NCBI GenBank assembly: GCA_020852255.1
Contig: JADZBD010000002.1
Coordinates: 347,531-411,530 of the forward strand
Direction of reading: 5' to 3'
Source of the DNA: Bacteroidia bacterium
GTDB lineage: Bacteria > Bacteroidota > Bacteroidia > JADZBD01
Length of the DNA stretch: 64,000 nucleotides
The notes under the pieces are model-generated. The model ran no database searches, was not told the origin of the DNA, and saw only the letters and a list, made by a program, of their open reading frames with translations. A program made the translations under genes and the position numbers. This document shows positions 49,306-58,339 of this stretch, piece after piece (positions within the stretch are counted from its first letter, which is position 1; every line of letters begins with the position of its first letter).

Positions 49306-51264
49306 GTGGACTCCACTCCCGCTTCTCCGCTGCGCATTGCACTGGTTGGGAATCCCAACAGTGGCAAATCAACCCTGTTTAACCGGCTGACAGGCCTGCG
49401 TCAGCGCACGGGAAATTTTCCGGGCGTAACGGTTGAAAAAAAATCCGGCACCTTTTGCCTTCCGGACGGACGCGATGTTGAAATCACAGATCTTCCCGGT
49501 ACCTACTCTTTGTATCCGCGTTCCCTGGATGAACGGATAACCGCCGAATTCATTCTGAATCCGGACTTGGGTCCGCATGCAGCACTCGTAATTGCAGACG
49601 CTTCGAATCTTAAACGGTCGCTCTTCCTGATCTCCCAGCTGCAGGACACCAGGATCCCGATGGTAGTAGCTTTAAATATGATTGATCTCGCCATCAAGAA
49701 CGGGGATAAGCTGGATCTCGAAAAGCTGAATAAAGAGTTCAATGCAGTATTTGTGCCCTGCAACAGCCGGAGCGGTGAAGGTGTAGTTGACGTGCTGCAC
49801 GCGCTCGAATCCCTACAAGCTGTTCATACAGGAATTGAACCGGCGCTGTTCGCCTCCGCCAGGGAAGAGGAGCAGCGGGAAGAATCCGTTCGCCGCTACA
49901 GCCGGATCGGATCCATTCTCCGCGAAGCGTATGTTCCGGGGAAAAACAAGATGAATTCCATTACTTCAAAAGCAGATAAAATACTGACTCACCGTATTGC
50001 AGGATTTGCCATTTTCCTGTTCATTCTCTTCATAATATTTCAGTCCCTGTTCTACCTCAGTGCCTGGCCCATGGATATTATCGACGGCTGGTTCAGCAGT
50101 TTCAGCGCCTGGGTAAAGGACAAAACAGGTACAGGAGAACTGTCGTCGCTTATTGCAGAGGGAATCATTCCCGGGGTGGGAGGTGTACTCATGTTTGTGC
50201 CACAGATCGCTTTTCTTTTTCTGTTCATCACTCTGTTGGAAGACACCGGTTACATGTCGCGTGTGAGTTTTATCATGGACCGCTTATTCCGGAAATTTGG
50301 TATGAGCGGAAGAAGTGTAATCCCACTTATGAGCGGCATGGCCTGCGCAATTCCTGCGATTTTAGGAACACGTACAGTCAGCAACCGGAAAGAGAGGATG
50401 ATCACTCTTTTTGTAACACCCATGATGAGTTGCAGCGCGCGCTTACCCGTATTTGCCTTCATGATTGCATTGGTAATACCAGATCAGATGCTTGGAGGTT
50501 TCATCCAGTTGCAGGGGCTTGTGCTTATGGGATTGTATCTGCTTGGTTTTCTGGGGGCCCTGCTTACCGCATGGGTGATGAAATGGCTGCTTAAAAGCAA
50601 TGAGCGCAGTTATTTCATCATGGAACTCCCTGTGTACCGTTATCCCCGCTGGACTTCCGTAGGACAGACGATTATTGATAAAGTCAAAATATTCATCAAG
50701 GATGCCGGACTGGTAATTGTAGCTATTTCCATTTTGTTGTGGTACCTGGCCGCACACGGACCTGGCAACGAGTTTCAAAAAATTGAAGAACGCATCCGCT
50801 CCGAAGTACAGGCCGGCATAATTCCTGCAGATAAAGCCGCGGCAGCGGAAGCCTCTGAAAAACTGCGGGCTTCGTGGGCCGGGTATATTGGAAGAGGCAT
50901 TGAGCCGGTGATAGCACCACTGGGATTCGACTGGAAGATTGGCATCGCGCTCATTACGTCGTTTGCCGCCCGTGAAGTATTTGTTGGCACCATGGCCACT
51001 ATCTATTCTTTGGAAGATGAGAGTGTTTCTACATCCACTCTTCAGAAATTACGTTCGCAAACGAATGTACAGGGTGAAAAAGTTTTTTCTCTGGCCACCG
51101 GCTGCAGCCTGATGATCTTCTATGTATACGCTATGCAGTGCATGAGTACCTTTGCGGTGGTATACCGGGAAACAAAAAGCTGGAAGTGGCCCGTTATTCA
51201 AACGGTGTTCCTGAGCTGTTTTGCCTGGATAACGAGCTTTCTAACCTTTACGCTTTTAAGCTGA
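49306..51264 (+). CDS. feoB: Ferrous iron transporter FeoB
   Basis: The 652-residue inner-membrane transporter has an N-terminal G domain: LVGNPNSGKSTLFNRLTG (G1), GNFPGVTVEKK with the G2 Thr, DLPGTYSL (G3) and LNMIDLA (G4). A helical linker is followed by the membrane part with two Gate-type regions (VIPLMSGMACAIPAIL with MMSCSARLPVFAFM; FAAREVFVGTMATIYS). It is somewhat shorter than the roughly 770-residue enterobacterial form but has all core parts. The start is GTG at 49306, just before the G domain. It ends four bases before clpX on the other strand. Confidence 0.95.
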   Translation: MDSTPASPLRIALVGNPNSGKSTLFNRLTGLRQRTGNFPGVTVEKKSGTFCLPDGRDVEITDLPGTYSLYPRSLDERITAEFILNPDLGPHAALVIADASNLKRSLFLISQLQDTRIPMVVALNMIDLAIKNGDKLDLEKLNKEFNAVFVPCNSRSGEGVVDVLHALESLQAVHTGIEPALFASAREEEQREESVRRYSRIGSILREAYVPGKNKMNSITSKADKILTHRIAGFAIFLFILFIIFQSLFYLSAWPMDIIDGWFSSFSAWVKDKTGTGELSSLIAEGIIPGVGGVLMFVPQIAFLFLFITLLEDTGYMSRVSFIMDRLFRKFGMSGRSVIPLMSGMACAIPAILGTRTVSNRKERMITLFVTPMMSCSARLPVFAFMIALVIPDQMLGGFIQLQGLVLMGLYLLGFLGALLTAWVMKWLLKSNERSYFIMELPVYRYPRWTSVGQTIIDKVKIFIKDAGLVIVAISILLWYLAAHGPGNEFQKIEERIRSEVQAGIIPADKAAAAEASEKLRASWAGYIGRGIEPVIAPLGFDWKIGIALITSFAAREVFVGTMATIYSLEDESVSTSTLQKLRSQTNVQGEKVFSLATGCSLMIFYVYAMQCMSTFAVVYRETKSWKWPVIQTVFLSCFAWITSFLTFTLLS

Positions 51265-51268
51265 GATT

Positions 51269-52510
51269 TCAGGCGGCCTTCAGACGGCTCAGCCTTGAAC
51301 GGGTAATTTTTTCTTTGGCGTAAACAGCTGTTATGTGAAGTTCAGATGCCTTTTTACCGGGCACTTCAAACATGGCATCCATCATAATTGCTTCACATAT
51401 CGAACGAAGTCCGCGTGCTCCCAATTTGAATTCCATGGCCTTGTCAACGATGAACTCGAGTGCATCCGGTTCAAAGCTAAGTTTCACATTATCCATTTCG
51501 AAAAGGCGCTGATACTGGCGGATCAGAGAATTTTTGGGTTCGGTGAGAATTCTGCGCAGAGTAGCACGGTCGAGTGTATTCAGAAAAGTGAGTACGGGTA
51601 ATCGGCCGATAAGTTCAGGGATAAGACCGAACGTGCGCATATCCTGCGGAGAAACATACTGCAGAAGATTATCCTTGTCCAGCTCTTCCCCCTCTTTTCC
51701 AGTACTGTATCCAATGGTTTGTGAGCGCATTCGCCGGGCGATGATCTTATCAATACCGTCGAAGGCTCCGCCGCAGATAAAAAGTATATTCCTTGTATCT
51801 ACCTGGATCATTTTCTGCTCCGGATGCTTACGTCCGCCCTGCGGAGGAACACCGACTGCAGATCCCTCCAGCAGTTTCAGTAATCCCTGCTGTACACCTT
51901 CACCGGAAACGTCGCGGGTGATGGAGGGATTATCGCCTTTACGAGAGATTTTGTCTATTTCGTCTATGAATACAATACCTCTCTCTGCAGCTGCCACATT
52001 ATAATCCGCAGCCTGCAGCAGGCGGGTAAGTATGCTCTCCACGTCCTCTCCCACATAACCGGCCTCTGTGAGTACAGTTGCATCGGCGATGCAGAACGGC
52101 ACATTGAGGATACGGGCGATGGTGCGGGCCAGAAGCGTTTTCCCCGTTCCGGTTTCGCCCACCATTACGATGTTAGACTTTTCAATCTCCACATCTTCCG
52201 CCTTCATTTTGGCGGGCTTCTGCGTAATGCGTTTGTAATGATTGTACACCGCCACGGAGAGTACGCGCTTGGCCTCATCCTGACCAATCACATACTGGTC
52301 AAGGTGGGATTTGATCTCGGCCGGCTTATGTAATTGTACGGTGGCAAATGAAGTTTTGGCTTTATCGCTTTGCTCCACCTTCAGGATGTTCCAGGCCTGC
52401 TCAACACAATGATTACAAATATGCGCCTCCTGACCGGCGATCAGCATGGTGGTGTCTTTCTTATCCCGTCCGCAGAAGGAACAGGAAATCAGGTTACCCT
52501 TTCCGGCCAT
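51269..52510 (-). CDS. clpX: ATP-dependent Clp protease ATP-binding subunit ClpX
   Basis: The 413-residue AAA+ unfoldase has an N-terminal zinc-binding domain (CSFCGRDKK ... HICNHCVEQ). Walker A is [15 protein letters not shown] and Walker B is [10 protein letters not shown]. The pore/IGF-type segment and sensor regions are in place ([30 protein letters not shown]). It feeds substrates to ClpP, encoded 12 bases upstream. The length is normal. Confidence 0.97.
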   Translation of the reverse strand: MAGKGNLISCSFCGRDKKDTTMLIAGQEAHICNHCVEQAWNILKVEQSDKAKTSFATVQLHKPAEIKSHLDQYVIGQDEAKRVLSVAVYNHYKRITQKPAKMKAEDVEIEKSNIVMVGETGTGKTLLARTIARILNVPFCIADATVLTEAGYVGEDVESILTRLLQAADYNVAAAERGIVFIDEIDKISRKGDNPSITRDVSGEGVQQGLLKLLEGSAVGVPPQGGRKHPEQKMIQVDTRNILFICGGAFDGIDKIIARRMRSQTIGYSTGKEGEELDKDNLLQYVSPQDMRTFGLIPELIGRLPVLTFLNTLDRATLRRILTEPKNSLIRQYQRLFEMDNVKLSFEPDALEFIVDKAMEFKLGARGLRSICEAIMMDAMFEVPGKKASELHITAVYAKEKITRSRLSRLKAA

Positions 52511-52522
52511 AACGTATAATTA

Positions 52523-53188
52523 TTATTTTGAATTTCTTACCAGCACTTCATCAATCATTCCATAGGATTTAGCCTCTTCAGCCGTCATCCAGTAGTCGCG
52601 GTCAGAATCCTTCTCTACGCGCGAGAATTCCTGCCCGCTGTGTTTGGCGATGATGTCGTACAACTCCTTCTTTAGCTTAAGGATTTCCCTGGCAGTGATT
52701 TCGATATCGGAAGCCTGTCCTTCTGCGCCGCCCAGCGGCTGGTGAATCATTACGCGGCTATGCGGAAGCGCGGTACGCTTTCCCTTTTCGCCCGCGCACA
52801 TCAATACTGCTCCCATTGAAGCAGCCATCCCGGTACAGATGGTGGCTACATCCGGGGTTATATACTGCATTGTATCATATATTCCCAGACCTGCATACAC
52901 ACTGCCCCCGGGCGAATTCAGATAGATCTGGATATCGCGCTTGGCATCAACCGATTCAAGAAAAAGCAGCTGCGCCTGGATAATGTTCGCCACCTGATCG
53001 TTAATTCCCGTTCCCAGGAAAATGATCCGGTCCATCATAAGGCGTGAGAAAACGTCCATCTGCGCCACGTTCAGCTGGCGTTCCTCGATAATGTAAGGAG
53101 TGAGCGAGGAGGTGTACTGGTCATAAAACATGGATGAGATCCCGTGGTGTTTCACAGCATATCTCCTGAATTCATCTTTTGGGTACAT
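52523..53188 (-). CDS. clpP: ATP-dependent Clp protease proteolytic subunit
   Basis: The 221-residue serine peptidase has YLNSPGGSVYAGLGIYDTMQ, the catalytic Ser in GMAASMGAVLMCAG and the His in ALPHSRVMIHQPLGG, with an Asp in the SDRDYWMTAEEA region. The N-terminal wording (DEFRRYAVKHHGISSM) is typical of Bacteroidota ClpP. It lies between tig and clpX, 10 bases after tig. Confidence 0.96.
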   Translation of the reverse strand: MYPKDEFRRYAVKHHGISSMFYDQYTSSLTPYIIEERQLNVAQMDVFSRLMMDRIIFLGTGINDQVANIIQAQLLFLESVDAKRDIQIYLNSPGGSVYAGLGIYDTMQYITPDVATICTGMAASMGAVLMCAGEKGKRTALPHSRVMIHQPLGGAEGQASDIEITAREILKLKKELYDIIAKHSGQEFSRVEKDSDRDYWMTAEEAKSYGMIDEVLVRNSK

Positions 53189-53198
53189 ACTTTAGGAT

Positions 53199-54542
53199 TT
53201 AGATTTTTTGAAATTCTTCGTAAGAAACTTCCTGTACATCCAGGGTCAATTTGTCTTTGTATAAGGCAAGCAGTCGCTGGTCATAAAGCTGACTATAGAT
53301 TTTCCGTGCTTCATCTTCTTTGGAAAGTACGCTGTGAGCCACACCGTTCAGTTCTGTTTCCTCTACATCGGTTCTTCCCATGCGTTCATATTCCGACTTT
53401 ACCAGCTGTTTCACATGCTCAAGCACTTCGGTATCCGCAATCTTGATATCGTTATCCTTAAGCAGTTTATTCTCAATAAGCTGCCATTTGAGCTGTTCCG
53501 CATAGGAAGGGTATTCCACCTCTACCTGTTCCTCCGTTACCGGCTTATCGTTCACCGCGCGTATCCAGCGCTTGAGGAAAGTATCCGGAAGCGCCAGGTT
53601 CAACTTGCCGAGCAGCATCTTGCGCACGGTATTCCTGAATTTCACATCTTTTTCTCCTTCGAACATGCGCGAGAGTTCTTCCCTCACCCTGGCCCGGAAT
53701 TCCTCAGGGCTGTTCACGGCGCCGGGGCCGTAGATCTTGTCAAAAAGATCCTGGTTAAGCTCCGCAGGTGTTAGCCGGTTAATATTCTTTAATGTCACCT
53801 TGAGGCGGGTTGCCTTTAGCTTATCCGCATTGGTCTGCAGCAATTGAGCAAAATAGGCGGCGTCTTCTCCATCGGAGAAATCGTTTCCGGAAAGTTCGAG
53901 GGTGGATTCAGGCTTCAGGCCTGTAAATTTCCCTCTCAGTTCTCCGTTGGAAATACGCTCTGTAAAGATGGAGGAAGATTTGAAAAGGCCGCCGGGAATG
54001 ATCTCTCCGCTCTCGCTGATCTCTACCAGATCTGCAGTGAGCCAATCTTTCTCCTCGGAAATCTCCGGGTTAATCAGTTTACCGTAGCGGCGACTGAGAT
54101 CTTCGATGTACTTTCCCACCAACGTCTCATCTATACGAACGGAGTAAAAGGGTACTTTTTCAGACTTGGAAAGGCTGAGTTCAAAAGCCGGTGCGAGTCC
54201 GATATCATAGGTGAATTCAAATTCCTTCTGATTCTCCCAGTCAATATTCACCTGCTCATCCACAGCCGGAAGAGGGTTTCCGAGAATTTCGATGTTATTT
54301 TCTCTGATATATTTATGCACTGAATCGTTGAGGATCTTATTCAATTCATCGGCGAGGATGGATTTCCCATACATTTTCCGGATCATCCCAACAGGCACTT
54401 TACCTGGCCTGAAACCGGGCATATTCACCTTTTTTGAATAATCCTTCAGTGCGGAATCCACTTGCGCCTGGTAATCCTCCGGTGCCAGCTTTACCTTTAC
54501 TACCGCATGCAGCGGGTCGATCTTTTCCTGTGTGATATTCAT
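53199..54542 (-). CDS. tig: Trigger factor
   Basis: The 447-residue ribosome-associated chaperone begins MNITQEKIDPLHAVVKVKLA. It has the ribosome-binding signature VNMPGFRPGKVPVGMIRK in its N-terminal domain, a PPIase-like middle and a helical C-terminal domain. The PPIase region is typical of the divergent Bacteroidota form. The start at 54542 is preferred over an in-frame ATG 21 bases upstream because family members start here. It is first in tig-clpP-clpX and has a consensus promoter. Confidence 0.94.
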   Translation of the reverse strand: MNITQEKIDPLHAVVKVKLAPEDYQAQVDSALKDYSKKVNMPGFRPGKVPVGMIRKMYGKSILADELNKILNDSVHKYIRENNIEILGNPLPAVDEQVNIDWENQKEFEFTYDIGLAPAFELSLSKSEKVPFYSVRIDETLVGKYIEDLSRRYGKLINPEISEEKDWLTADLVEISESGEIIPGGLFKSSSIFTERISNGELRGKFTGLKPESTLELSGNDFSDGEDAAYFAQLLQTNADKLKATRLKVTLKNINRLTPAELNQDLFDKIYGPGAVNSPEEFRARVREELSRMFEGEKDVKFRNTVRKMLLGKLNLALPDTFLKRWIRAVNDKPVTEEQVEVEYPSYAEQLKWQLIENKLLKDNDIKIADTEVLEHVKQLVKSEYERMGRTDVEETELNGVAHSVLSKEDEARKIYSQLYDQRLLALYKDKLTLDVQEVSYEEFQKI

Positions 54543-54578
54543 AGTCTTCTTCTGTCCAACCATTTAAAAATCAGGGCA

Positions 54579-54612
54579 CAAAGGTACTAAAATTTGGCAC
54601 ACTCAGGGGCAA
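54579..54612 (-). promoter_or_regulatory. Promoter of tig-clpP-clpX
   Basis: On the minus strand TTG (54610-54612), a 23-base spacer and TACCTTTG (54579-54586) lie 36 bases upstream of the tig start. Confidence 0.6.
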
Positions 54613-54643
54613 TTACGACCTTTGCAGCCTGCAAAAGAGACCT

Positions 54644-55774
54644 TTGAACTCCTTGATAATCAAATTGCTTGTTCTGATCATCTGCCTGCTTGGGTACAGC
54701 CATGCAGCGGCACAGTTCTTCGCGCCGTATCTTTCGAACCGGGTTGAATGGCAGCCAGGTGATACGCAGCGGGTACAGCTAACGCTGCACATGAACAATT
54801 ACCTCAAGAACAATGAATATTTCGGACCGATCTATCATGGGTATACTTTGTTCGGCACACATATGCGCAGTGCATTGGCCTTCTCTCCCCGTGAATTCGT
54901 ACGTCTGGAAGGCGGTATATTCCTGCTCAACGATTTTGGGAGTGATCAGTTCAGCAGTGTCCGGCCTTTCTTCAGCATTAAACTCCGTAGAAAATCGCAC
55001 GAATTTCTTTTCGGGAATCTGGATGGTGCGGCGCAGCACCGCATGATCGAACCCTTATGGGACGCGGAGCGCAGTATGACACATCCTTTCGAGCAGGGTA
55101 TGCAGTATAAATCGGATTCCCGCTTTATCAAAGCAGATCTGTGGATAGACTGGGTTACAAGGGAAGATGCGATCCGTAACATTCAGGAAAAAATTGAATC
55201 GGGTCTGAGTTTGGAATTCATCCCGGTAAAAAAACCACAATACAGCCTTTCGGTTCCGCTGCAGGGCGTGGTGTGGCACCTGGGCGGTCAACTGAATGAA
55301 GCCTTGTATCCTGTGGAAACAATCCTGAATGCAGCCGGCGGACTTCGTTGGGAATTCAGGCCGGAGAAAAAATGGTGTAAATACTTATTTGCAGAAACCT
55401 TCGCGCTGCTTTACGGGCACAGCAATAATACGTTTGTAAGACGGTACTCAAAAGGTTATGGATATTACAGCGGACTGGCCTGGGAGTCGGCTCCGGGCTT
55501 TTTCGCAACAGCCCATTACTTTTTCGGATACCACTATATCAGCGGAACCGGAAACCCTCTCTTTCAATCTGTTTCCTACCACTACCCATCGTATTACGAG
55601 AATTACCGCGAACTCCTGACGATGCGAATAGGCTACCGTAAAGAGGTTTTCCCGGGCATGTGGGCCGATGTACGTCTGGAACCCTACTATGATATCGGTG
55701 GAAACTTCTGGGAATTTTCATATGGCGGTTTTCTCACTTATAAGCACACATTCACGCTGAAGAAAAAAATATGA
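54644..55774 (+). CDS. Predicted exported outer-membrane protein of unknown function
   Basis: No ATG is available near the 5' end; the frame begins at TTG 54644 (or TTG 54653), giving a signal peptide (KLLVLIICLLGYSHAAAQ). The mature protein of about 350 residues is rich in aromatic residues with alternating strands, as in outer-membrane barrels. It is uncertain what it binds or transports. It overlaps the psd gene by four bases (ATGA), linking it to phospholipid synthesis at least transcriptionally. Confidence 0.65.
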   Translation: MNSLIIKLLVLIICLLGYSHAAAQFFAPYLSNRVEWQPGDTQRVQLTLHMNNYLKNNEYFGPIYHGYTLFGTHMRSALAFSPREFVRLEGGIFLLNDFGSDQFSSVRPFFSIKLRRKSHEFLFGNLDGAAQHRMIEPLWDAERSMTHPFEQGMQYKSDSRFIKADLWIDWVTREDAIRNIQEKIESGLSLEFIPVKKPQYSLSVPLQGVVWHLGGQLNEALYPVETILNAAGGLRWEFRPEKKWCKYLFAETFALLYGHSNNTFVRRYSKGYGYYSGLAWESAPGFFATAHYFFGYHYISGTGNPLFQSVSYHYPSYYENYRELLTMRIGYRKEVFPGMWADVRLEPYYDIGGNFWEFSYGGFLTYKHTFTLKKKI

Positions 55775-56421
55775 TCCATCGCGAAGGCCGGCCTACTATC
55801 ATTCTGTCTGTACTTTTCTGCAGTCTGATCCTTTTTGCTGCATTTTACTTCGCTCCCGAAATCCACTGGCTTCATGTCGTCTGCATTCTTTTGTCGCTGT
55901 TTATAATGGTAACAGTGCTCCAGTTCTTCCGGAATCCAACCCGCAACTGGAGAAAAAATGAAGACTTCATCATTTCCCCCGCGGATGGAAAAGTGGTGGT
56001 AATAGAAGAGACATCAGAAACCGAATATTTTAAAGACCGCCGGATTCAAATCAGCGTGTTCATGTCGCCGGTAAACGTGCATGTGAATCGTAATCCGGTA
56101 TCCGGAACGGTTAAGCTGGCAAAGTACCATCCCGGGCTGTACCTCGTTGCCTGGCATCCGAAATCCTCTACCGAAAACGAGCGTACTACCCTGGTGATCG
56201 CTCATCCCAAAGGACAAATCCTCTTCCGGCAAATCGCCGGCGCCATGGCCCGACGGATTTGTCAGTATCTCCGGGAGGGGCAGGAAGTGAAACAATCTGA
56301 GGAAATGGGATTTATAAAATTCGGTTCCCGCGTGGATGTTTTTATACCATTGAACGCACGCATAAAAGTAAAGCTGGGTGAAACCGTACGGGGTGGAATT
56401 ACGACCCTGGCCGAATGGTGA
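55771..56421 (+). CDS. psd: Phosphatidylserine decarboxylase (short form)
   Basis: The 216-residue proenzyme makes phosphatidylethanolamine. Two N-terminal hydrophobic segments (about 10-27 and 34-52) anchor it in the membrane. The SPADGKVVVIEE motif and SVFMSPVNVHVNRNPVSG follow. The autocleavage site is GFIKFGSRVDVF, in which Ser becomes the pyruvoyl group. It is the short, class-II-type enzyme. Confidence 0.94.
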   Translation: MIHREGRPTIILSVLFCSLILFAAFYFAPEIHWLHVVCILLSLFIMVTVLQFFRNPTRNWRKNEDFIISPADGKVVVIEETSETEYFKDRRIQISVFMSPVNVHVNRNPVSGTVKLAKYHPGLYLVAWHPKSSTENERTTLVIAHPKGQILFRQIAGAMARRICQYLREGQEVKQSEEMGFIKFGSRVDVFIPLNARIKVKLGETVRGGITTLAEW

Positions 56422-56489
56422 TAAATGGCTTATAAACAGCTTGTTAACAATATTTAACCATATTCCAAAAATCCCGGCATTTCCTTTGC

Positions 56490-56497
56490 TAACTTTG
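56490..56497 (+). promoter_or_regulatory. -7 box of the Cys/Lys-rich protein gene
   Basis: TAACTTTG matches the consensus and lies 35 bases before the ATG at 56533. A -33 TTG is not evident. Confidence 0.5.
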
Positions 56498-56532
56498 TAG
56501 AGTAATCATGCACTAAACCAAAACATATTTCC

Positions 56533-56859
56533 ATGAAAAACCTGTTCATCGCGCTTACCGTATTCGGTCTTGTTGGCGCTGCCACGCTTTCTTATGCTGC
56601 CTCTCCTGCAGTAACCGTTGTATGCGGTGAAGAGAAGAAGGGAGAAGAAAAGAAAGGGGAAGAAAAAAAGAAAACCTGCGACGAGAAAAAGAGCTGCTGT
56701 TCCAAAAAAGGGACAACCGCAGGAACAACGGATACTGAAAAGAAGTCTGACTGCTCCAAAACAGAGAAAAAGTCTGATTGTTCTACTTCTGAGAAGAAAA
56801 GCTGCTGTTCAAAGAAGAACACGGCTTCCAACGAAGAAAAGAAGGAAGAGAAAAAGTAA
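56533..56859 (+). CDS. Secreted Lys/Glu/Cys-rich repeat protein (possible metal-binding)
   Basis: The 108-residue protein has a signal peptide (MKNLFIALTVFGLVGAATLS, cleavage near YAAS). A low-complexity mature part follows with three GEEKK repeats, two copies of EKKSCCSKK and two of KKSDCS. Seven of its eight mature Cys lie in a 54-residue stretch, giving CC pairs spaced among Lys and Glu. This composition suggests binding of soft metals, but no named metallothionein motif fits. It is framed by its own promoter and terminator. No family was recognised. Confidence 0.7.
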   Translation: MKNLFIALTVFGLVGAATLSYAASPAVTVVCGEEKKGEEKKGEEKKKTCDEKKSCCSKKGTTAGTTDTEKKSDCSKTEKKSDCSTSEKKSCCSKKNTASNEEKKEEKK

Positions 56860-56882
56860 TTTTTCTTACTTGTCACAGAAAG

Positions 56883-56909
56883 AGCCGGGGACTTCTCCCG
56901 GCTTTTTTA
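56883..56909 (+). terminator. Rho-independent terminator
   Basis: AGCCGGG pairs with CCCGGCT across a 7-base loop, followed by six Ts. It lies between the Cys/Lys-rich gene and the convergent cardiolipin-synthase-like gene. Confidence 0.82.
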
Positions 56910-58028
56910 TTCCCTTGAAGTGACGCGGTACATGAACCGGAACAAAAAGCGGGTGATCATGTATGCCAGGCGGTATTTCAATCTTTGATACAGTGTCCTG
57001 TGCTGTGTTACAATAACAGGACTGATCGTTTGGCAGCGGGGAAGAACAGAGTTCCGGAAATAATTTTCACTGCTTGATACAAAGGAAGGATTCTCAATCC
57101 TGACATTCGTCTCAATGCTGGAAAAATCACTCAGGTGATTCAGGTTAAATGACCCGAACAATACTGTTGTTCCGTCTACCGACATCCATTTGGCATGCAA
57201 AACGGTATCCTTCCATTCCACAATCCTGATCCCATAGCGGATCAGCCAGGGATATAAATGACGCATGGCTGCCTCCGCCAGGCCCACATCACTTTTCCCG
57301 GGAAGCAGCAGGGTTACCTCCACCCCGCGCAAAGCAGCGGAACGAAGTGCTTTCCGGAAAGATGATCCCGGAAGAAAATAGGAAGCAATAAGGAAAACCG
57401 ATTTCCTGGAGCTACCCAGAAGCTCTTTATAAGCGGCCGCTACTTCCGCTTTTCCTCTCACACGATCGTTACGCAACACCGTTATTCCCCCGCGCATGGA
57501 TGAACCAGTTAACAGAGGCAGAATCAACTTCCTTGTTTTCCTGTCCCAGTACAGCGTACAAATACGTTCCAGCTCATGAACAGCAATTCCTTTAAGAAGG
57601 ATCATATGATCCATCCAGATATCTCCTCCTCCGTATCCGCTGTAACGGTCACCGATGTTCATTCCCCCGGTGAAAGCAATCCTGCCGTCCACCGTGATGA
57701 TCTTGTGATGAAGCCGGCGGCGGATTCCAAAACCTTTTCTGCCGAAAAGGGGAGCAAAAAACCGTACCCGGATGCCGTCTGACTTCCACTCTTTTACCAG
57801 CCTTGCACCGATGCCTCCCGATCCGTAAGCATCCAGTACCATATACACTTTCACGCCGCGTTTAGCAGCCTGCCGGAGCGCTTCACTAACCCTTTTTCCG
57901 GTAGCATCATTCTCAAAAATATAAATCTGAAAATGAATGTAGTGCTCTGCTTCAGAAATAGCAGAGATCAACGCGTCGAAAAACGCAGCTCCCGGTTTGA
58001 AAAAGCGTATTGAGTCATCTTCTTTCAA
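56907..58028 (-). CDS. Phospholipase-D-family cardiolipin synthase-like protein
   Basis: The 373-residue protein has two HKD motifs: LHHKIITVDGRIAFTGGMNI and LHAKWMSVDGTTVLFGSFNL. A preceding EHYIHFQIYIFENDATG segment is typical of cardiolipin synthases. It lacks N-terminal membrane helices, so it is more like the ClsB/soluble type; a basic amphipathic C-terminus (YRLAYMITRFLFRFMYRV) may bind membranes. No ATG fits the 5' end; TTG at 58028 is the likely start. A minus-strand terminator lies just upstream. Confidence 0.85.
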   Translation of the reverse strand: MKEDDSIRFFKPGAAFFDALISAISEAEHYIHFQIYIFENDATGKRVSEALRQAAKRGVKVYMVLDAYGSGGIGARLVKEWKSDGIRVRFFAPLFGRKGFGIRRRLHHKIITVDGRIAFTGGMNIGDRYSGYGGGDIWMDHMILLKGIAVHELERICTLYWDRKTRKLILPLLTGSSMRGGITVLRNDRVRGKAEVAAAYKELLGSSRKSVFLIASYFLPGSSFRKALRSAALRGVEVTLLLPGKSDVGLAEAAMRHLYPWLIRYGIRIVEWKDTVLHAKWMSVDGTTVLFGSFNLNHLSDFSSIETNVRIENPSFVSSSENYFRNSVLPRCQTISPVIVTQHRTLYQRLKYRLAYMITRFLFRFMYRVTSRE

Positions 58029-58039
58029 TATCCGAAAGT

Positions 58040-58073
58040 AAAAAAGAAAGGGTGAAGGAAAACCTTCACCCTT
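58040..58073 (-). terminator. Strong minus-strand terminator upstream of the cls-like gene
   Basis: AAGGGTGAAGG pairs perfectly (11 bp) with its complement across four bases. On the minus strand it is followed by CTTTCTTTTTT. It implies a transcript entering from 58075-58300 on the minus strand, where no recognised gene exists. Confidence 0.8.
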
Positions 58074-58142
58074 ATAAGTGCAGTGGCGTTAGCAGGACCC
58101 TGAACTGCGCCTTTCTGCACAAGCTCTTAAAAAAAGAACGCA

Positions 58143-58292
58143 TTAATTGTAAATCAAAGCTACCATGCGATCAGGAGCGGTGCTTATGACCCCTGTCATG
58201 GAAACAAGAAAAAGAATTAACAAGATGCGCTTCAGTTCCGGAGACAGGTATCTAAAAAAGTTAAATCGATATAAATACTTGATTGTTAGCAA
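58143..58292 (-). CDS. Candidate 49-residue membrane peptide
   Basis: The frame is open from TTG 58292 to TAA 58143-58145. The translation contains a basic-aromatic start (KYLYRFNFFRYLSPELKR), a hydrophobic segment (ILLILFLVSMTGVI) and the tail STAPDRMVALIYN. The reading frame closes 70 bases before a strong terminator on the same strand. There is no ATG start and no recognised family, so it may be chance or a non-coding RNA region. Otherwise 58074-58339 shows only AT-rich sequence. Confidence 0.3.
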   Translation of the reverse strand: MLTIKYLYRFNFFRYLSPELKRILLILFLVSMTGVISTAPDRMVALIYN

Positions 58293-58339
58293 CTTGAAAA
58301 AATGATGCTTTTTTTAAGACCTACTTTTCCGTAACTTTC

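Noticed and set aside
56592..56876. A Phe/Ser-rich minus-strand frame opposite the Cys/Lys-rich gene
   Set aside because: Its composition is simply the complement of Lys/Glu codons, so it is an antisense shadow.
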